The notes beneath the pieces are model-generated. The model worked only from the letters and a program-made list of their open reading frames with translations. It was not told where the DNA came from and searched no databases. Below, piece by piece: positions 37,448 to 46,859 of a stretch of DNA of 64,000 nucleotides (position 1 is its first letter; each line of letters opens with the position of its first letter). The translations under genes were made by a program, and so were the position numbers. The stretch comes from Chloroflexi bacterium TSY (GTDB taxonomy: Bacteria > Chloroflexota > Anaerolineae > Caldilineales > Caldilineaceae). Location: assembly GCA_019217005.1 (NCBI GenBank), contig JAHBNG010000077.1:4397-68396 (forward strand). The letters run 5' to 3'.

Positions 37448-38044
37448 ATGAGTTCGATACTCGATTTACTCGACGGCGAGCTAGGTCAATCTGCCGTTCA
37501 GCAGGTTATTGGCGGTCAACTTGGTGCCGATTCAGCGACAACCCAAAAAGCAATCGGTGCCGCTTTGCCGATGCTAATCGGGGCGCTAGGTCGGAACAGT
37601 GCCACCACTGAGGGAGCAGAAGCGTTAAGCAGCGCTCTGAGTAAAAAGCACAATGGTAGCATTTTGGACGATCTGCAAGGAGCTTTGGGCAATGCCGATG
37701 TGTTAAGAGATGGAAGTGCAATCTTAGGACATGTGCTTGGGGGCAGACAGGGAAATATAGAATCCGCACTGGAACGAGCCACGGGATTGGATTCTGGCGC
37801 AGCTGGACAACTTTTGTCGATGTTGGCACCTATTGTTTTGGGCCAACTTGGCAAGACACAGCGTGAGAATGGACTAGATGCCAACGGATTGGCCGGTCTA
37901 CTTGGAGGAGAACAGACGGGAGCTGACTCTGCTCTGGGTGGCATGGCGCAGCTTTTAGATATGGATGGCGATGGGAACATCACCGATGACATGCTCAATC
38001 TGGGATCAAAACTGATTGGGGGTCTTTTCGGCAGTAGAAACTAA
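37448..38044 (+). CDS. DUF937 (YidB-like) protein with a C-terminal calcium-loop motif
   Basis: 198 residues. AGGAG lies eight bases before the ATG. The protein shows the repeated Gly/Ala/Leu-rich helices of DUF937 (SSILDLLDGELGQSAVQQV, KAIGAALPMLIGALGRNSA, MLAPIVLGQLGK). Near the C-terminus DMDGDGNITDDMLNLG matches an EF-hand-like D-x-D-G-D-G-N-I loop, as often seen in longer DUF937 proteins. The function is unknown. It is followed by a clear terminator. Confidence 0.85.
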   Translation: MSSILDLLDGELGQSAVQQVIGGQLGADSATTQKAIGAALPMLIGALGRNSATTEGAEALSSALSKKHNGSILDDLQGALGNADVLRDGSAILGHVLGGRQGNIESALERATGLDSGAAGQLLSMLAPIVLGQLGKTQRENGLDANGLAGLLGGEQTGADSALGGMAQLLDMDGDGNITDDMLNLGSKLIGGLFGSRN

Positions 38045-38094
38045 ACCCGTCATATCGATTTCCAGATTTGATTTTTGAATATCACACATTTTGG

Positions 38095-38130
38095 GACTGG
38101 TACATTTACATTTCTATGTACCAGTCTTTA
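38095..38130 (+). terminator. Rho-independent terminator after the DUF937 gene
   Basis: GACTGGTACAT (38095-38105) pairs perfectly with ATGTACCAGTC (38116-38126) around a 10-nt loop, followed by TTTAT. Confidence 0.85.
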
Positions 38131-38165
38131 TAATCTATGGCAGGGTACACCATACTGATTGACCA

Positions 38166-38852
38166 CTACCTCGCTCTCAGTTGAGCAAGAGAATGCAATT
38201 CGTGGCTACCTCGTTCCGAAAGACCATATTGACGGATTTTCGAATCCAGATCCTCCAACGATCCATACCCCATAAGATATCCATTAATGCGGGCCGCGGC
38301 TGTCGAGTTGGTGAACCCATCAATTTCCGGATAGATCTCGCGTAAGTCACTCTCGATCTCTGAGATTCCCTGCAAAAAGTACTTCTGATGGTAATCTTCG
38401 GCTAAATAGAAAGTCCCAAGTGGAAGAATAAGCGTCTGGACCCTCTTGCCTGTTTGTGCAGCAAGTGCATCGCTCGTCGCAATAGCCAGTTGTCGCTGCT
38501 CATCATTGTGATAATAGAGTGCCGCCTGGTACTGTCGCGATCTTGGGAGCTGGTGAGGGCGATGACTGCTCCAGAAGATCGCAAGTAGATCTGTATACGA
38601 AATAATGGTTGGATCAAAATCAACTTGGAACGCTTCCGTGTGATCACCAAGATCTCGGTAGGTTGGATTCTTTAGAGTGCCACCGGTGTAACCAACGCGG
38701 GTGCGAAAAACTCCATCGAGACTCCCAAACTGGGCGTCAGGACCCCAGAATCAACCCAAGGCAAATGTTGCTGTCTCCAACATTGAAGGGATTGTCAGAT
38801 CGATTGGGGGTATCTGTAAAATCGCTTGAGGTTGTTGAGCCGTCATAATCAT
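38166..38852 (-). CDS. msrA: Probable selenoprotein: peptide methionine sulfoxide reductase MsrA (catalytic Sec)
   Basis: The start ATG at 38852 follows AAAGGAG by eight bases. The frame is open for 228 residues except for one TGA (38753-38751) at residue 34, in TFALG-[TGA]-FWGPDAQF. MsrA has G-C-F-W-G here with Cys as the sulfoxide-attacking nucleophile, so the TGA replaces precisely the catalytic residue. Downstream landmarks are intact (VGYTGGTLKNPTY, HTEAFQVDFDP, YHQKYF). No cysteine occurs anywhere else in the deduced protein, so without Sec it could not be active. Sec-containing MsrA is known from some bacteria and algae. The role is repair of oxidised methionine using thioredoxin-like reductants. 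A nonsense mutation is the alternative, but no other damage is seen over nearly 700 bp. Confidence 0.8.
38720..38753 (-). promoter_or_regulatory. Candidate bacterial SECIS element for msrA
   Basis: Twenty bases after the TGA, GACGCCCA (38738-38731) pairs with TGGGAGTC (38727-38720), one G-A mismatch in eight positions, around the loop GTT. Stem length, position and a loop starting GU resemble the hairpin after the TGA of the DsbA-like gene. Confidence 0.5.
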
Positions 38853-39072
38853 AACAGTTGCTCCTTTTGTGCTTTCCAGAAACTTTCTGGAGAATTATAC
38901 CTGGTTTGTCAATAACATCCATAGAATAATACTGAATCCTTAATCTAATACCAAAATTAGGTGTGAATTCGATGAGTATTGTGATACAAACTCGACTCTT
39001 GACTCGCCTCTAAGAGGAGGCTGTATACTGATTCTGAAGATCTTCATCAATTCACAATCTATCGATCGAGCC

Positions 39073-39891
39073 ATGTTACAAATCGGAACATTTGCACGAA
39101 TCGGCCAAGTGTCGGTAAAAACGCTCCATCATTATGAGAAACTTGGGTTACTTGTTCCCGATTATGTGGATCAATTCACCAACTATCGCTACTATTCCTA
39201 TCGGCAAGTTGCGCGCCTGAATCGTATTCTAGCACTCAAAGATTTGGGGCTCTCACTAGACCAAGTCGCCGAGGTGTTGAAGGGAACTCTCTCTGCCGAC
39301 GAACTCCGCGGCATGTTGCGACTGAAACGCATCCAACTGGCAGAGCAGATGCAAGCAATGCAAGCCCAGCTCGAACGAGTGGAGGCACGGCTGATTCAAA
39401 TTGAACTGGAGGGCAAAATGCCAAATTTCGAAGTTGTCTTGAAGACAATCGATCCAATGATTGTCGCTGGTAGACGGATTATTGTGACTGAGAACAACGA
39501 CTTTCCTGTTGGTCTAGGAGAAGCATTTAAGGAAGCGTGCGACTATGTGCAGGCGCATGGAAAACAGACTGGACCTGGAATTGCGATCTGGTACACGCCA
39601 GTGGACACCAAAGAGGCAGAGGATGTTGAAGCTGCCTATCCAATCGAACAGGAGATTGCAGGAACTGACCGGGTGAAAGTACACGAGCTTCCCCAAGAAC
39701 TTGCCGCCACTGTGATGTTTGAAGGCGACTTTAAGAAGTTTATGGAGGGCTATGATGCTGTGTTGAAGTGGATCGACCTCAATAACTATCGGGTGACTGG
39801 CCCATTTCGCGAGGTCTACCATAAATTCGATGGTCAGACCAATGAAGATGTCGCTGTTGAGATTCAGTTTCCAGTTGCGAAAGCTGGTTAA
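39073..39891 (+). CDS. MerR-family regulator with GyrI-like effector domain (BmrR type)
   Basis: 272 residues: MerR winged HTH at 1-70 (LQIGTFARIGQVSVKTLHHYEKLGLLVPDYVDQFTNYRYYSY), a dimerisation coiled coil (about 75-120, EQMQAMQAQLERVEARLIQIE), and an AraC-effector/GyrI-like domain (about 125-272) with Asp/Glu-rich multidrug-binding-type strands. By family it would activate a multidrug-response gene by realigning a promoter with a long spacer; no efflux gene is adjacent. It diverges from msrA. Confidence 0.85.
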   Translation: MLQIGTFARIGQVSVKTLHHYEKLGLLVPDYVDQFTNYRYYSYRQVARLNRILALKDLGLSLDQVAEVLKGTLSADELRGMLRLKRIQLAEQMQAMQAQLERVEARLIQIELEGKMPNFEVVLKTIDPMIVAGRRIIVTENNDFPVGLGEAFKEACDYVQAHGKQTGPGIAIWYTPVDTKEAEDVEAAYPIEQEIAGTDRVKVHELPQELAATVMFEGDFKKFMEGYDAVLKWIDLNNYRVTGPFREVYHKFDGQTNEDVAVEIQFPVAKAG

Positions 39892-39900
39892 GAACTGCCA

Positions 39901-39960
39901 TTTCCCGAAGAGGTCAAATGTTGTTAGGCATTTGAGATGATTTCTGACCTCTTCGGGAAA
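39901..39960. repeat. Inverted repeat downstream of the MerR gene
   Basis: TTTCCCGAAGAGGTCA (39901-39916) and TGACCTCTTCGGGAAA (39945-39960) are perfect complements, with an inner CAAATG/CATTTG pair. It may act as a terminator, although no T-run follows, or be a single-copy palindromic element. Confidence 0.6.
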
Positions 39961-39994
39961 GTGCTGGTCTCGCTTGATTGAGTAGGATTGCTTT

Positions 39995-40189
39995 CTATGG
40001 TTGGAACCAGTGATGTCGAAAGCGAGAGAAGAATCCCTTCAGTATTTCAAAGTTAATCCACGAAGCATAAATCGAATGGTGCAATCGACTTGGCAGAATT
40101 TTGATGGATCGGGCCACCTTGGCTGTTGCCGCGATCTCCTCTCGTCTATACCTGACATACTCGTTCGGTGTGAAGCCGTAGTAAGTCAT
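39995..40189 (-). CDS. Small basic hypothetical protein
   Basis: ATG at 40189 preceded by AAGGAGG at a good distance; the longer frame to 40273 is not needed. 64 residues (MTYYGFTPNEYVRYRREEIAATAK...), rich in Arg/Lys and aromatic residues, with a C-terminal FFSRFRHHWFQP. The ribosome site argues that it is translated. No family is recognised. Confidence 0.5.
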   Translation of the reverse strand: MTYYGFTPNEYVRYRREEIAATAKVARSIKILPSRLHHSIYASWINFEILKGFFSRFRHHWFQP

Positions 40190-40258
40190 TTTAGCCTCCT
40201 TGTAGGCCCCTAATTGAAGTTCATGTCCGATAAAAGTCGGTTGGCTTTTCTCTACATT

Positions 40259-40363
40259 AGGCTTTTCCAACAATTAAAATCCCTAATTTGATCTGGAAAA
40301 GCGCAAGCCATTCCAGAGAAACCGACTTGGCAAATAAGGAATTTATTTCTCTGGAATGGCCTT
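40259..40363. repeat. ~105-bp repeat with AGGCTTTTCCA / TGGAATGGCCT ends, copy 2
   Basis: About 90% identical to the copy at 50621, with two hairpins inside (TTTTCCA...TGGAAAA and CCATTCCAGAGAAA...TTTCTCTGGAATGG). Confidence 0.75.
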
Positions 40364-40526
40364 AGACAAAACCCGATGTCCTAGCTTAGCAGTCAACAGG
40401 ATATAGTGTCATCTGTCAAAGGATATATCAATGGGTATATTCGACAGGTGAAGGGATAATGTAGATACGAGGAGATAGGCTAGGGAACTCAAGAAATGAT
40501 GCTAGTGAGGGATTGAAAAACCCGGC

Positions 40527-40610
40527 TAAACTGAGCTCTGCATGAAAATATGGTTTTTCCTATCGCTCTATCAGATAAAGCAAAACCATGTTTTCATCAC
40601 CGCCGCAATC
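40527..40610. repeat. Palindromic repeat of the GAAAACATGGTTTT family, copy 6
   Basis: Near-complete hairpin CTGAGCTCTGCATGAAAATATGGTTTTTCC...AAAACCATGTTTTCATCACCGCC directly downstream of the LuxR-type gene. Confidence 0.7.
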
Positions 40611-40619
40611 TGGGGATTA

Positions 40620-43600
40620 TCATTGCAGCATATTCAACTCTCTGGCTTGCGTAACGGCTTGGGTCCGATTGTGAACGTTGAGCTTGCCGTAAATGTTGCT
40701 AAGATGTACTTTGACGGTGCCAACGGTAATGAAGAGTCTTTCCGAAATCTGACGGTTGGTCAGACCCTGCGCGAGCAAGTGTAGTAGATCCAATTCGCGT
40801 TCGCTCAGGGGTTCCACGAATGATTGGGGTGTGGGCAAGTCTGCGGAAGGTTTAGGGCGTCTCATTGACTCGTCTGTTTCTTCAAAGGCTGCCAACAACT
40901 TAGCTACATACTGGGGTGCAATATCTCGAGAAGCAGCAATGTGCAGCAACCGGGCCATGGACTCGCCTTCGTCTACGAACGTACGGATATAGCCTTCCGG
41001 CTCGGCCAATGAGAGGACACGTTCCAATATAGTGACCGCTTGCTCTATGTCGCCTTGCGCTTGTAGAGCGACTGCCTGCAGTGCCAACACTTCGATCTCG
41101 TTCCACATCCGTCCCTGGCCGTTTGCCTTCTGACGGTGTCGAGTCAACAATCGCAATGCTGCATCGGATCTGTTTTGGGCGATGAGCACTCGCGCCAGCG
41201 TAAGGTGCTCAACCAGATACCGCTTCCTTGGCTCGTCATGCGCATTCATCCCAGACGTCTGTGCCCAGCGGTTGGCTGCTTCGAGGGCCTGCTCTGGGTC
41301 AACCGAGGTCTCGTCTTGCGCCAGCCAATGGCGTACTTGTGCCGCTTTGCCCAACCTGGGAACTTGTGGTTCGTCGAACTGCTGGATCAGTTGTGTCAGC
41401 TTTTGCATCGTATCGGTAGCTTTTTCCTGATCCCTCTTGGCACTGTAGAGGCGTGCCAGAACACGATAACCATAAAGCAAAACCATTGGGGAATCCCACT
41501 GCTGTCCGATTTCGATACTTTTCTGCAGAGATTGCATCGCACCATCGAGATCATTCTGCTCATATTGAATTTCCGCCATCCAGGCGTATGTTCTGCCGAT
41601 CGCGCCAGGGGGTTCCTGCTCCTCAGCCTGCTCCGTCAGATGCAAAAATTGGCAGTAGTTTTCGAGTGCTTGGTGGAGACGACCACGCACTTGGTACACA
41701 TCTCCCGCCCACCAAAAGAGATTTGGATGCCTAGTCTCGTTCCGCTTCGCTAATCGTTGTATCACTCTGGCGAAAGCCTGCTCTGCCGCAACCGCTTCAC
41801 CAGCGTCTAGATAAGCCACGACCAAATCCCAATCGACGTAGATGCGCTCATTTTCAGGCAAAAGATCAAGAAGCTGTCGGCTCAACTCCTCGATTTGGGA
41901 AACTTCTTCTCGATGACCTGCAATTGTCATGCGCTGGGAGATGACCCAAAGCCTCAATTGCAGAACGTCATCAGATGATTTGACATCTTCCCGATTCTTC
42001 GCGGCGAGCGAGCAGTCGGCTTGCTCTAAGCTTGCTTCAGCGGCCTGATATTGCTCGGCCCTCATCAGCAGCCTTGCGTTTTCTATGCAGAGAAGGGGTC
42101 GGCCATTCATGACTGTCTCCGGTAACGCTTTTAGCCACCGACGGGTGGCGGTTACCTCACCGGGTATTGGTCCGACCCCGCCTTGAAGGATCTGTTCGAG
42201 CAAACGGGCTGCCACCTCGAAATCCTTGGCGGTCAAAGCGTGATTCAGTGCTTCAATCAATAGCCCATTTTTCTCATACCATTGAGTCGCTCGCCGGTGT
42301 AGTTCTGGCTTCTGATCAGCTGCTGTTCGCTCTAAACGATTGCCCAAGACTTCAGCGAACAGATGATGATAGCGGTACCAGTGCCGCTGGTCATCCAAGG
42401 GGATAATGAATAGGTTGGCGCGCTCCAACGCCTCCAACATGACCTGGCCATCGACCTGACTCGTGACCGCGTCACAAAGGGGTCCACTCAGGCGATCCAG
42501 AATCGAGGTTTGCAGCAGAAACGACCGCAGCCCTTCAGGCTGTTGAGCCAGGACTTCCTCGACCAAATAGTCTAGAATGTGACGGTCGTCACCACCAAAC
42601 GCGGCAATGAAGCCAGGAATGTCCGTTCGACCTTGCATAGAGAGGGCCGCCATCTGTAGTCCCGCAATCCAACCTTCAGTGCGGGTATCCAACGTTGCAA
42701 GCTGCTCGGCTGAAAGATTCAACTCCATTATCTGATTCAGAAAGGACGATACCTCCTCCAGCCCAAAGCGAAGATCATCCGCACGTAGTTCGGTGAGTTG
42801 TCCACGCCCGCGCAACCGCGCAAGGGGGAGCGGTGGCTCAGTGCGGCTGGCCACGACCATGTGCATCTGTGGCGGTATATGACCGAGAAGAAACCTGAGA
42901 TCTTCATGAATTGTCTCGCTGTTGATCAGATGATAGTCATCGAGGACAAACACGAAGTCAGTGGGGACAGCAGCCATCTCATTGATCAGAACGGCCAGAT
43001 TTCGCTTCGTAAGGCTCGGCTGGACTGACTTCCAGTTAAATGAGCTATCTGTCTCGTACCCAGCTTGCATCTGTTGTAAGGCAGCGAAAAGATAGCTCCG
43101 AAAACGGGTCGGATCATTGTCCTCTTCATCCAGTGACAACCACGCAAATGGCAATTCGCTGATAGGTGAAGTTGAGCGCCATTCACTCAAGAGCGTGGTC
43201 TTGCCGAAACCAGCCGGTGCAGAGATGAGGGTGAGCTTTCGATTCAGCCCCTCATTGAGTCGTTGGATCAGGTGATGTCGGCGTACAAGGTCGTGACGCA
43301 CTGGCGGAATGTACAGCTTCGTCGTGAGCAACAGGGAGTCGGGTTCTACAGAGTCGGTGGGTTCGACCCTTGCAGTTGAATCAACCGTCAGGTTACTCTG
43401 CTGCAGATGACGAGCAGGGTGCGATGATAGGACAGATTGCTCTTCACGTACAGGCATCATCTTGTCATTGGACTCGAATGCGCTGTCGACTGCTTCTGAC
43501 CCGTGGAAGGGCTCATGCGCCATGCTTTGAGGAGTTGTCAGAGAGAGCGTGCTGCCAAATGCATGAGTCGAGTTCCTCTTTCTTGTCGTCCTGGTGGGAA

Positions 43601-44396
43601 GTACTGGAAAGTGCTTTGTGCGGATGGCTTCATGGAGCGCAGTGGTTTCTTCTTCGGTTGAGACGCCCATCTCTTGATTGAGGATACGTTTGCACTCCTG
43701 GTATTGACGGATGGCTGCGGCTTGTTGTCCTGTCAGCGCATAAAGCTGCATGAGCTGGCGGTGAATCGGTTCGTGTAGTGGATCGAGCGCCACCCACCGT
43801 CGCGCATGAGAAATCGCTTGTTCATAGTCGTTCTGTTTTTGGCAGGCAATCACCAGATATTTCAGCACTTGGCCCAGCGATTGATGCAGAGCTTCACATT
43901 GAAAGAATTGGCAGTCGTCAAATCGGGTACTATCGGGCAGGGTAAAACCAGCCAGAAAATCGTCGGTGTAGAGATCGGCAGCCTTGGTTAAACACAGGAA
44001 GCGTTCTGCAGAAAGGTCAATTGTGGACGATTCTTGGGGTAAATGGTTCGCAACTAACTCCTGATAAGCAGCAACGTCCAACCAGAGGTCGGCCGAGTCG
44101 CGCAACGCAATACCTTCTGGCTCGACGATCAAGATATCTGTATCCAACGTTTGGTTCAACCGATGGAGAGTACGCCGCAGACCTCCACGAGCCTTGCTTT
44201 GGTTACTCTCGGGCCAGAGCAAAGTCGCCAATGCATCGCGGCTATGCGTTTGTTGTGTGATGGCTAGATAGGCAAGCAGGGCCAGCGCTTTGCGTAAAGC
44301 AATTTCAACTGGTTGACTATCACATTCCAAGCGGGGTGGACCGAACAGATAAAGCTTCCAGTGGGGCACTGAACTTGCTCCTAATAGAGACGCCAC
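40620..44396 (-). CDS. Giant BTAD-MalT-LuxR transcriptional regulator
   Basis: 1258 residues. Residues 1-250: SARP/BTAD module (KLYLFGPPRLECDSQPVEI..., LATLLWPESNQSKARGGLRRTLHRLNQ, then TPR-like helices WVALDPLHEPIHRQLMQLYALTGQQAAAIRQYQEC). About 370-700: MalT-type STAND ATPase with Walker A SAPAGFGKTTLLSEW, Walker B DFVFVLDDYHLI and RTEPPLPLARLRGRGQL. TPR helices follow to about 1150. The last 65 residues are a LuxR HTH (LSERELDLLHLLAQGLTNRQISERLFITVGTVKVHLSNIYGKL). It should be an ATP-dependent, ligand-switched activator; ligand and targets are unknown. Having both an N-terminal BTAD module and a C-terminal LuxR HTH gives it two potential DNA- or protein-contacting ends. Confidence 0.9.
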   Translation of the reverse strand: MASLLGASSVPHWKLYLFGPPRLECDSQPVEIALRKALALLAYLAITQQTHSRDALATLLWPESNQSKARGGLRRTLHRLNQTLDTDILIVEPEGIALRDSADLWLDVAAYQELVANHLPQESSTIDLSAERFLCLTKAADLYTDDFLAGFTLPDSTRFDDCQFFQCEALHQSLGQVLKYLVIACQKQNDYEQAISHARRWVALDPLHEPIHRQLMQLYALTGQQAAAIRQYQECKRILNQEMGVSTEEETTALHEAIRTKHFPVLPTRTTRKRNSTHAFGSTLSLTTPQSMAHEPFHGSEAVDSAFESNDKMMPVREEQSVLSSHPARHLQQSNLTVDSTARVEPTDSVEPDSLLLTTKLYIPPVRHDLVRRHHLIQRLNEGLNRKLTLISAPAGFGKTTLLSEWRSTSPISELPFAWLSLDEEDNDPTRFRSYLFAALQQMQAGYETDSSFNWKSVQPSLTKRNLAVLINEMAAVPTDFVFVLDDYHLINSETIHEDLRFLLGHIPPQMHMVVASRTEPPLPLARLRGRGQLTELRADDLRFGLEEVSSFLNQIMELNLSAEQLATLDTRTEGWIAGLQMAALSMQGRTDIPGFIAAFGGDDRHILDYLVEEVLAQQPEGLRSFLLQTSILDRLSGPLCDAVTSQVDGQVMLEALERANLFIIPLDDQRHWYRYHHLFAEVLGNRLERTAADQKPELHRRATQWYEKNGLLIEALNHALTAKDFEVAARLLEQILQGGVGPIPGEVTATRRWLKALPETVMNGRPLLCIENARLLMRAEQYQAAEASLEQADCSLAAKNREDVKSSDDVLQLRLWVISQRMTIAGHREEVSQIEELSRQLLDLLPENERIYVDWDLVVAYLDAGEAVAAEQAFARVIQRLAKRNETRHPNLFWWAGDVYQVRGRLHQALENYCQFLHLTEQAEEQEPPGAIGRTYAWMAEIQYEQNDLDGAMQSLQKSIEIGQQWDSPMVLLYGYRVLARLYSAKRDQEKATDTMQKLTQLIQQFDEPQVPRLGKAAQVRHWLAQDETSVDPEQALEAANRWAQTSGMNAHDEPRKRYLVEHLTLARVLIAQNRSDAALRLLTRHRQKANGQGRMWNEIEVLALQAVALQAQGDIEQAVTILERVLSLAEPEGYIRTFVDEGESMARLLHIAASRDIAPQYVAKLLAAFEETDESMRRPKPSADLPTPQSFVEPLSERELDLLHLLAQGLTNRQISERLFITVGTVKVHLSNIYGKLNVHNRTQAVTQARELNMLQ

Positions 44397-44399
44397 TTA

Positions 44400-44482
44400 G
44401 TGCTTATCCGAAAAGTTCTGTGACGATCTATTCTCACTCGAGAAGCTGGTTGGACTCACAACCACTTTTCGGATAGGTTCTT
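44400..44482. repeat. Palindromic repeat of the TTATCCGAAAAG family, copy 2
   Basis: GTGCTTATCCGAAAAGTT...ACCACTTTTCGGATAGGTTCTT with inner CTCACTCGAGAAG. It lies just upstream of the LuxR-type gene start. Confidence 0.75.
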
Positions 44483-44622
44483 AAACAACGGACAATAGAA
44501 TCGTTATTTATTGTATAGGAAAGTACAAAAATCAGCCACGAGACATGACCAGATTCTGGCTGAAAGCTGACGGCTGACTAACTGAAAGCTTTTTTATCGA
44601 GGGACGATTGTCCGTTGTTTAA
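44482..44622. repeat. 141-bp element with 16-bp inverted ends
   Basis: TTAAACAACGGACAAT (44482-44497) and ATTGTCCGTTGTTTAA (44607-44622) are perfect complements. The centre carries GATTCTGGCTGAAAGCTGACGGCTGACTAACTGAAAG-type sequence and no ORF. It is MITE-like, with a single copy in the window. Confidence 0.7.
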
Positions 44623-44735
44623 ATGATGTGGCTATAAGAACGCGTTTTAAAAGTCAAAGTGAACGGCTAGCAAATGCCGGTTGAGTCACGACTTGGAATT
44701 GACTACGAGCTACTGAGTATAGTTGGCCCATCGTC

Positions 44736-46859
44736 TTACGCAACTCTCCTCTGCATCAACTCGTCAGGATCTGTAACACCCAATATACGCCGATTCACCT
44801 CGGGACCAGCAGGAGCATAATGATCCACCTGCATAGTGAATGTACCACGACCACTCGTCAGCGAACGCAAATCGGTCGCATAGCCAATCATCTCAGTCAG
44901 CGGGGCCACAGCTTGCACAACCTGAAGCTGATCGCCACTGGCTGACATTTTGTTCACATGCCCACGTCGCCGCGAGAAATCATTCACGATATTGCCCACA
45001 TATTCTTCTGGCGCTGTACTTTCGACCAACATCATTGGCTCCAGCAAGATTGGCCCTGCTTGTCGACACGCCTCTTTAAACCCCATGCTAGCGGCAATTT
45101 CAAAATCTGCTTTGCTTGAGTCAACCTCATGGAATTTGCCATCTATCAAAGTGACTTGCATGTCGACGACAGGATAACCCGCTAGAATACCTGCTTCCAT
45201 GGCACCTTGCACACCTCGCTCAACGGCTGTGATGAACTCCCGTGGCAATTTCCCACCCGTGATCTGATGCTCGAAGAGCAAGCCCTCACCTTGTTCGTTT
45301 GGCCCAATTTCAAGCTTAACCACTGCATAGTGCCCATGTCCACCTGTTTGTTGAATATAGCGTCCTTCTGCTGTGGCATGGCGGCTCACCGTCTCTCGAT
45401 AGGCCACCTGGGGCGGACCCACCTTGCATTTGACATCAAACTCTCGGCGTAAACGCTCAACAAAGACCTCCAAGTGCAGTTCGCCCATGCCGCTGATGAT
45501 GGTCTGTCCTGATTGTTCATCATGCGACATCAAGAACGTTGGATCTTCTTCGTCCAGGCGCGTCAATGCATTGATGAGCCTATCCTGGTCGGCATTCGTC
45601 AGGGGTTCGATGGCAATGCGAATGACTGGATCGGGGAATTCAATCGATTCCAACAGGATTGGATGGCTTGCGGCACAGAGCGTTTCGCCTGTGAATGTAT
45701 GCTTTAGACCCACAATGGCCGCAATATCTCCAGCTTGACAGACGCGAATTTCGTTGCGTTTTCCAGCCGCCATTTGGAGCAAGCGTCCCGTTCGTTCTTT
45801 GCGTTCTCGGCTCGCGTTGTAGATATTTTCTCCAGTCTTGAGCGAACCAGAATAGACACGCGTATAAGCCAAACGCCCGGCAAAAGGATCCGAGACGATT
45901 TTGAAAACGAGGGCAGAGAATGGTTCACTGGTACTGGGCGGACGCAAAATGGTTTCATTGGTGGTCGGGTGGACGCCTTCCACAGGTGGTGCCTCAAGCG
46001 GGTTAGGCAGATAGCGTACAATGGCATCAAGTAGCGGCTGTACACCGCGATTACGAAAGGCGCTGCCTGCCAGGACAGGTACAAGTTGATTCTCGATGAC
46101 TGCTTTGCGCAAAGAAGCATATAATTCGTTTGGAGAGATTGAAATCCCCTCTAGATACTTCGTTGCTAGATCGTCATCTGTCTCTGCAACTGCCTCGACA
46201 AGCTCTTCTCGCGCTGCCATTACCGTATCCATCAGCTCGTTCGGAATCTCTCTAATCTCTGGATTGGCACCAAGCTCGTCGGTAAAGAGAAGCGCGTTCA
46301 TTTCAATTAGGTCCACAATGCCAACAAAAGAATCTTCCACACCAATTGGTACTTGGAGAGGCAAAGGCACTGCTCCTAATTGCTCGCGGATCATTTTCAT
46401 GGTGTGATCAAAATCGGCTCCCACGCGATCCATCTTGTTGACAAAGCAGATGCGCGGCACGCCAAATTCGTCTGCTTGTCGCCAAACGGTTTCAGATTGA
46501 GGTTCGACGCCGTTGACTGCGTCAAAGATCACTACACCTCCATCGAGAACACGCAAACTGCGCTGGACCTCAGCCGTAAAATCGATGTGGCCAGGGGTGT
46601 CGATGATGTTGATCTGTGCTTCATCACCGGTGATTGTGTCTTGCCATGTGGTTGTAATGGCCGCGGCAGCAATTGTTATGCCCCGCTCCTTCTCTTGATC
46701 CATCCAATCTGTGACGGTATTACCGTCGTCCACGTTGCCAATTCGATGGGTGCGACCGGAATAGAACAGGATACGTTCGGTGGTCGTTGTCTTACCAGCA
46801 TCAATATGGGCGATGATGCCAATGTTGCGGATATAATTGAGGGAATTTGGTGAGCTCAT
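44736..46859 (-). CDS. fusA: Elongation factor G
   Basis: 707 residues, full EF-G length. GTPase motifs: G1 AHIDAGKTTTTERIL, switch I ERGITIAAAAIT, G3 IIDTPGHIDFTAEV, G4 FVNKMDRVGADF. Domain II (VFKIVSDPFAGRLAYTRVYSG), domain III (GMGELHLEVFVERLRREF), domain IV and the C-terminal EF-G_C domain (EPMMLVESTAPEEYVGNIVNDFSRRRG) are all present. It catalyses translocation on the ribosome. It stands alone, not in an rpsL-rpsG-tuf operon, so it may be the main factor in a dispersed arrangement or a paralogue (EF-G2). The start is the ATG of MSSPNSLNYIRN. Confidence 0.92.
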   Translation of the reverse strand: MSSPNSLNYIRNIGIIAHIDAGKTTTTERILFYSGRTHRIGNVDDGNTVTDWMDQEKERGITIAAAAITTTWQDTITGDEAQINIIDTPGHIDFTAEVQRSLRVLDGGVVIFDAVNGVEPQSETVWRQADEFGVPRICFVNKMDRVGADFDHTMKMIREQLGAVPLPLQVPIGVEDSFVGIVDLIEMNALLFTDELGANPEIREIPNELMDTVMAAREELVEAVAETDDDLATKYLEGISISPNELYASLRKAVIENQLVPVLAGSAFRNRGVQPLLDAIVRYLPNPLEAPPVEGVHPTTNETILRPPSTSEPFSALVFKIVSDPFAGRLAYTRVYSGSLKTGENIYNASRERKERTGRLLQMAAGKRNEIRVCQAGDIAAIVGLKHTFTGETLCAASHPILLESIEFPDPVIRIAIEPLTNADQDRLINALTRLDEEDPTFLMSHDEQSGQTIISGMGELHLEVFVERLRREFDVKCKVGPPQVAYRETVSRHATAEGRYIQQTGGHGHYAVVKLEIGPNEQGEGLLFEHQITGGKLPREFITAVERGVQGAMEAGILAGYPVVDMQVTLIDGKFHEVDSSKADFEIAASMGFKEACRQAGPILLEPMMLVESTAPEEYVGNIVNDFSRRRGHVNKMSASGDQLQVVQAVAPLTEMIGYATDLRSLTSGRGTFTMQVDHYAPAGPEVNRRILGVTDPDELMQRRVA

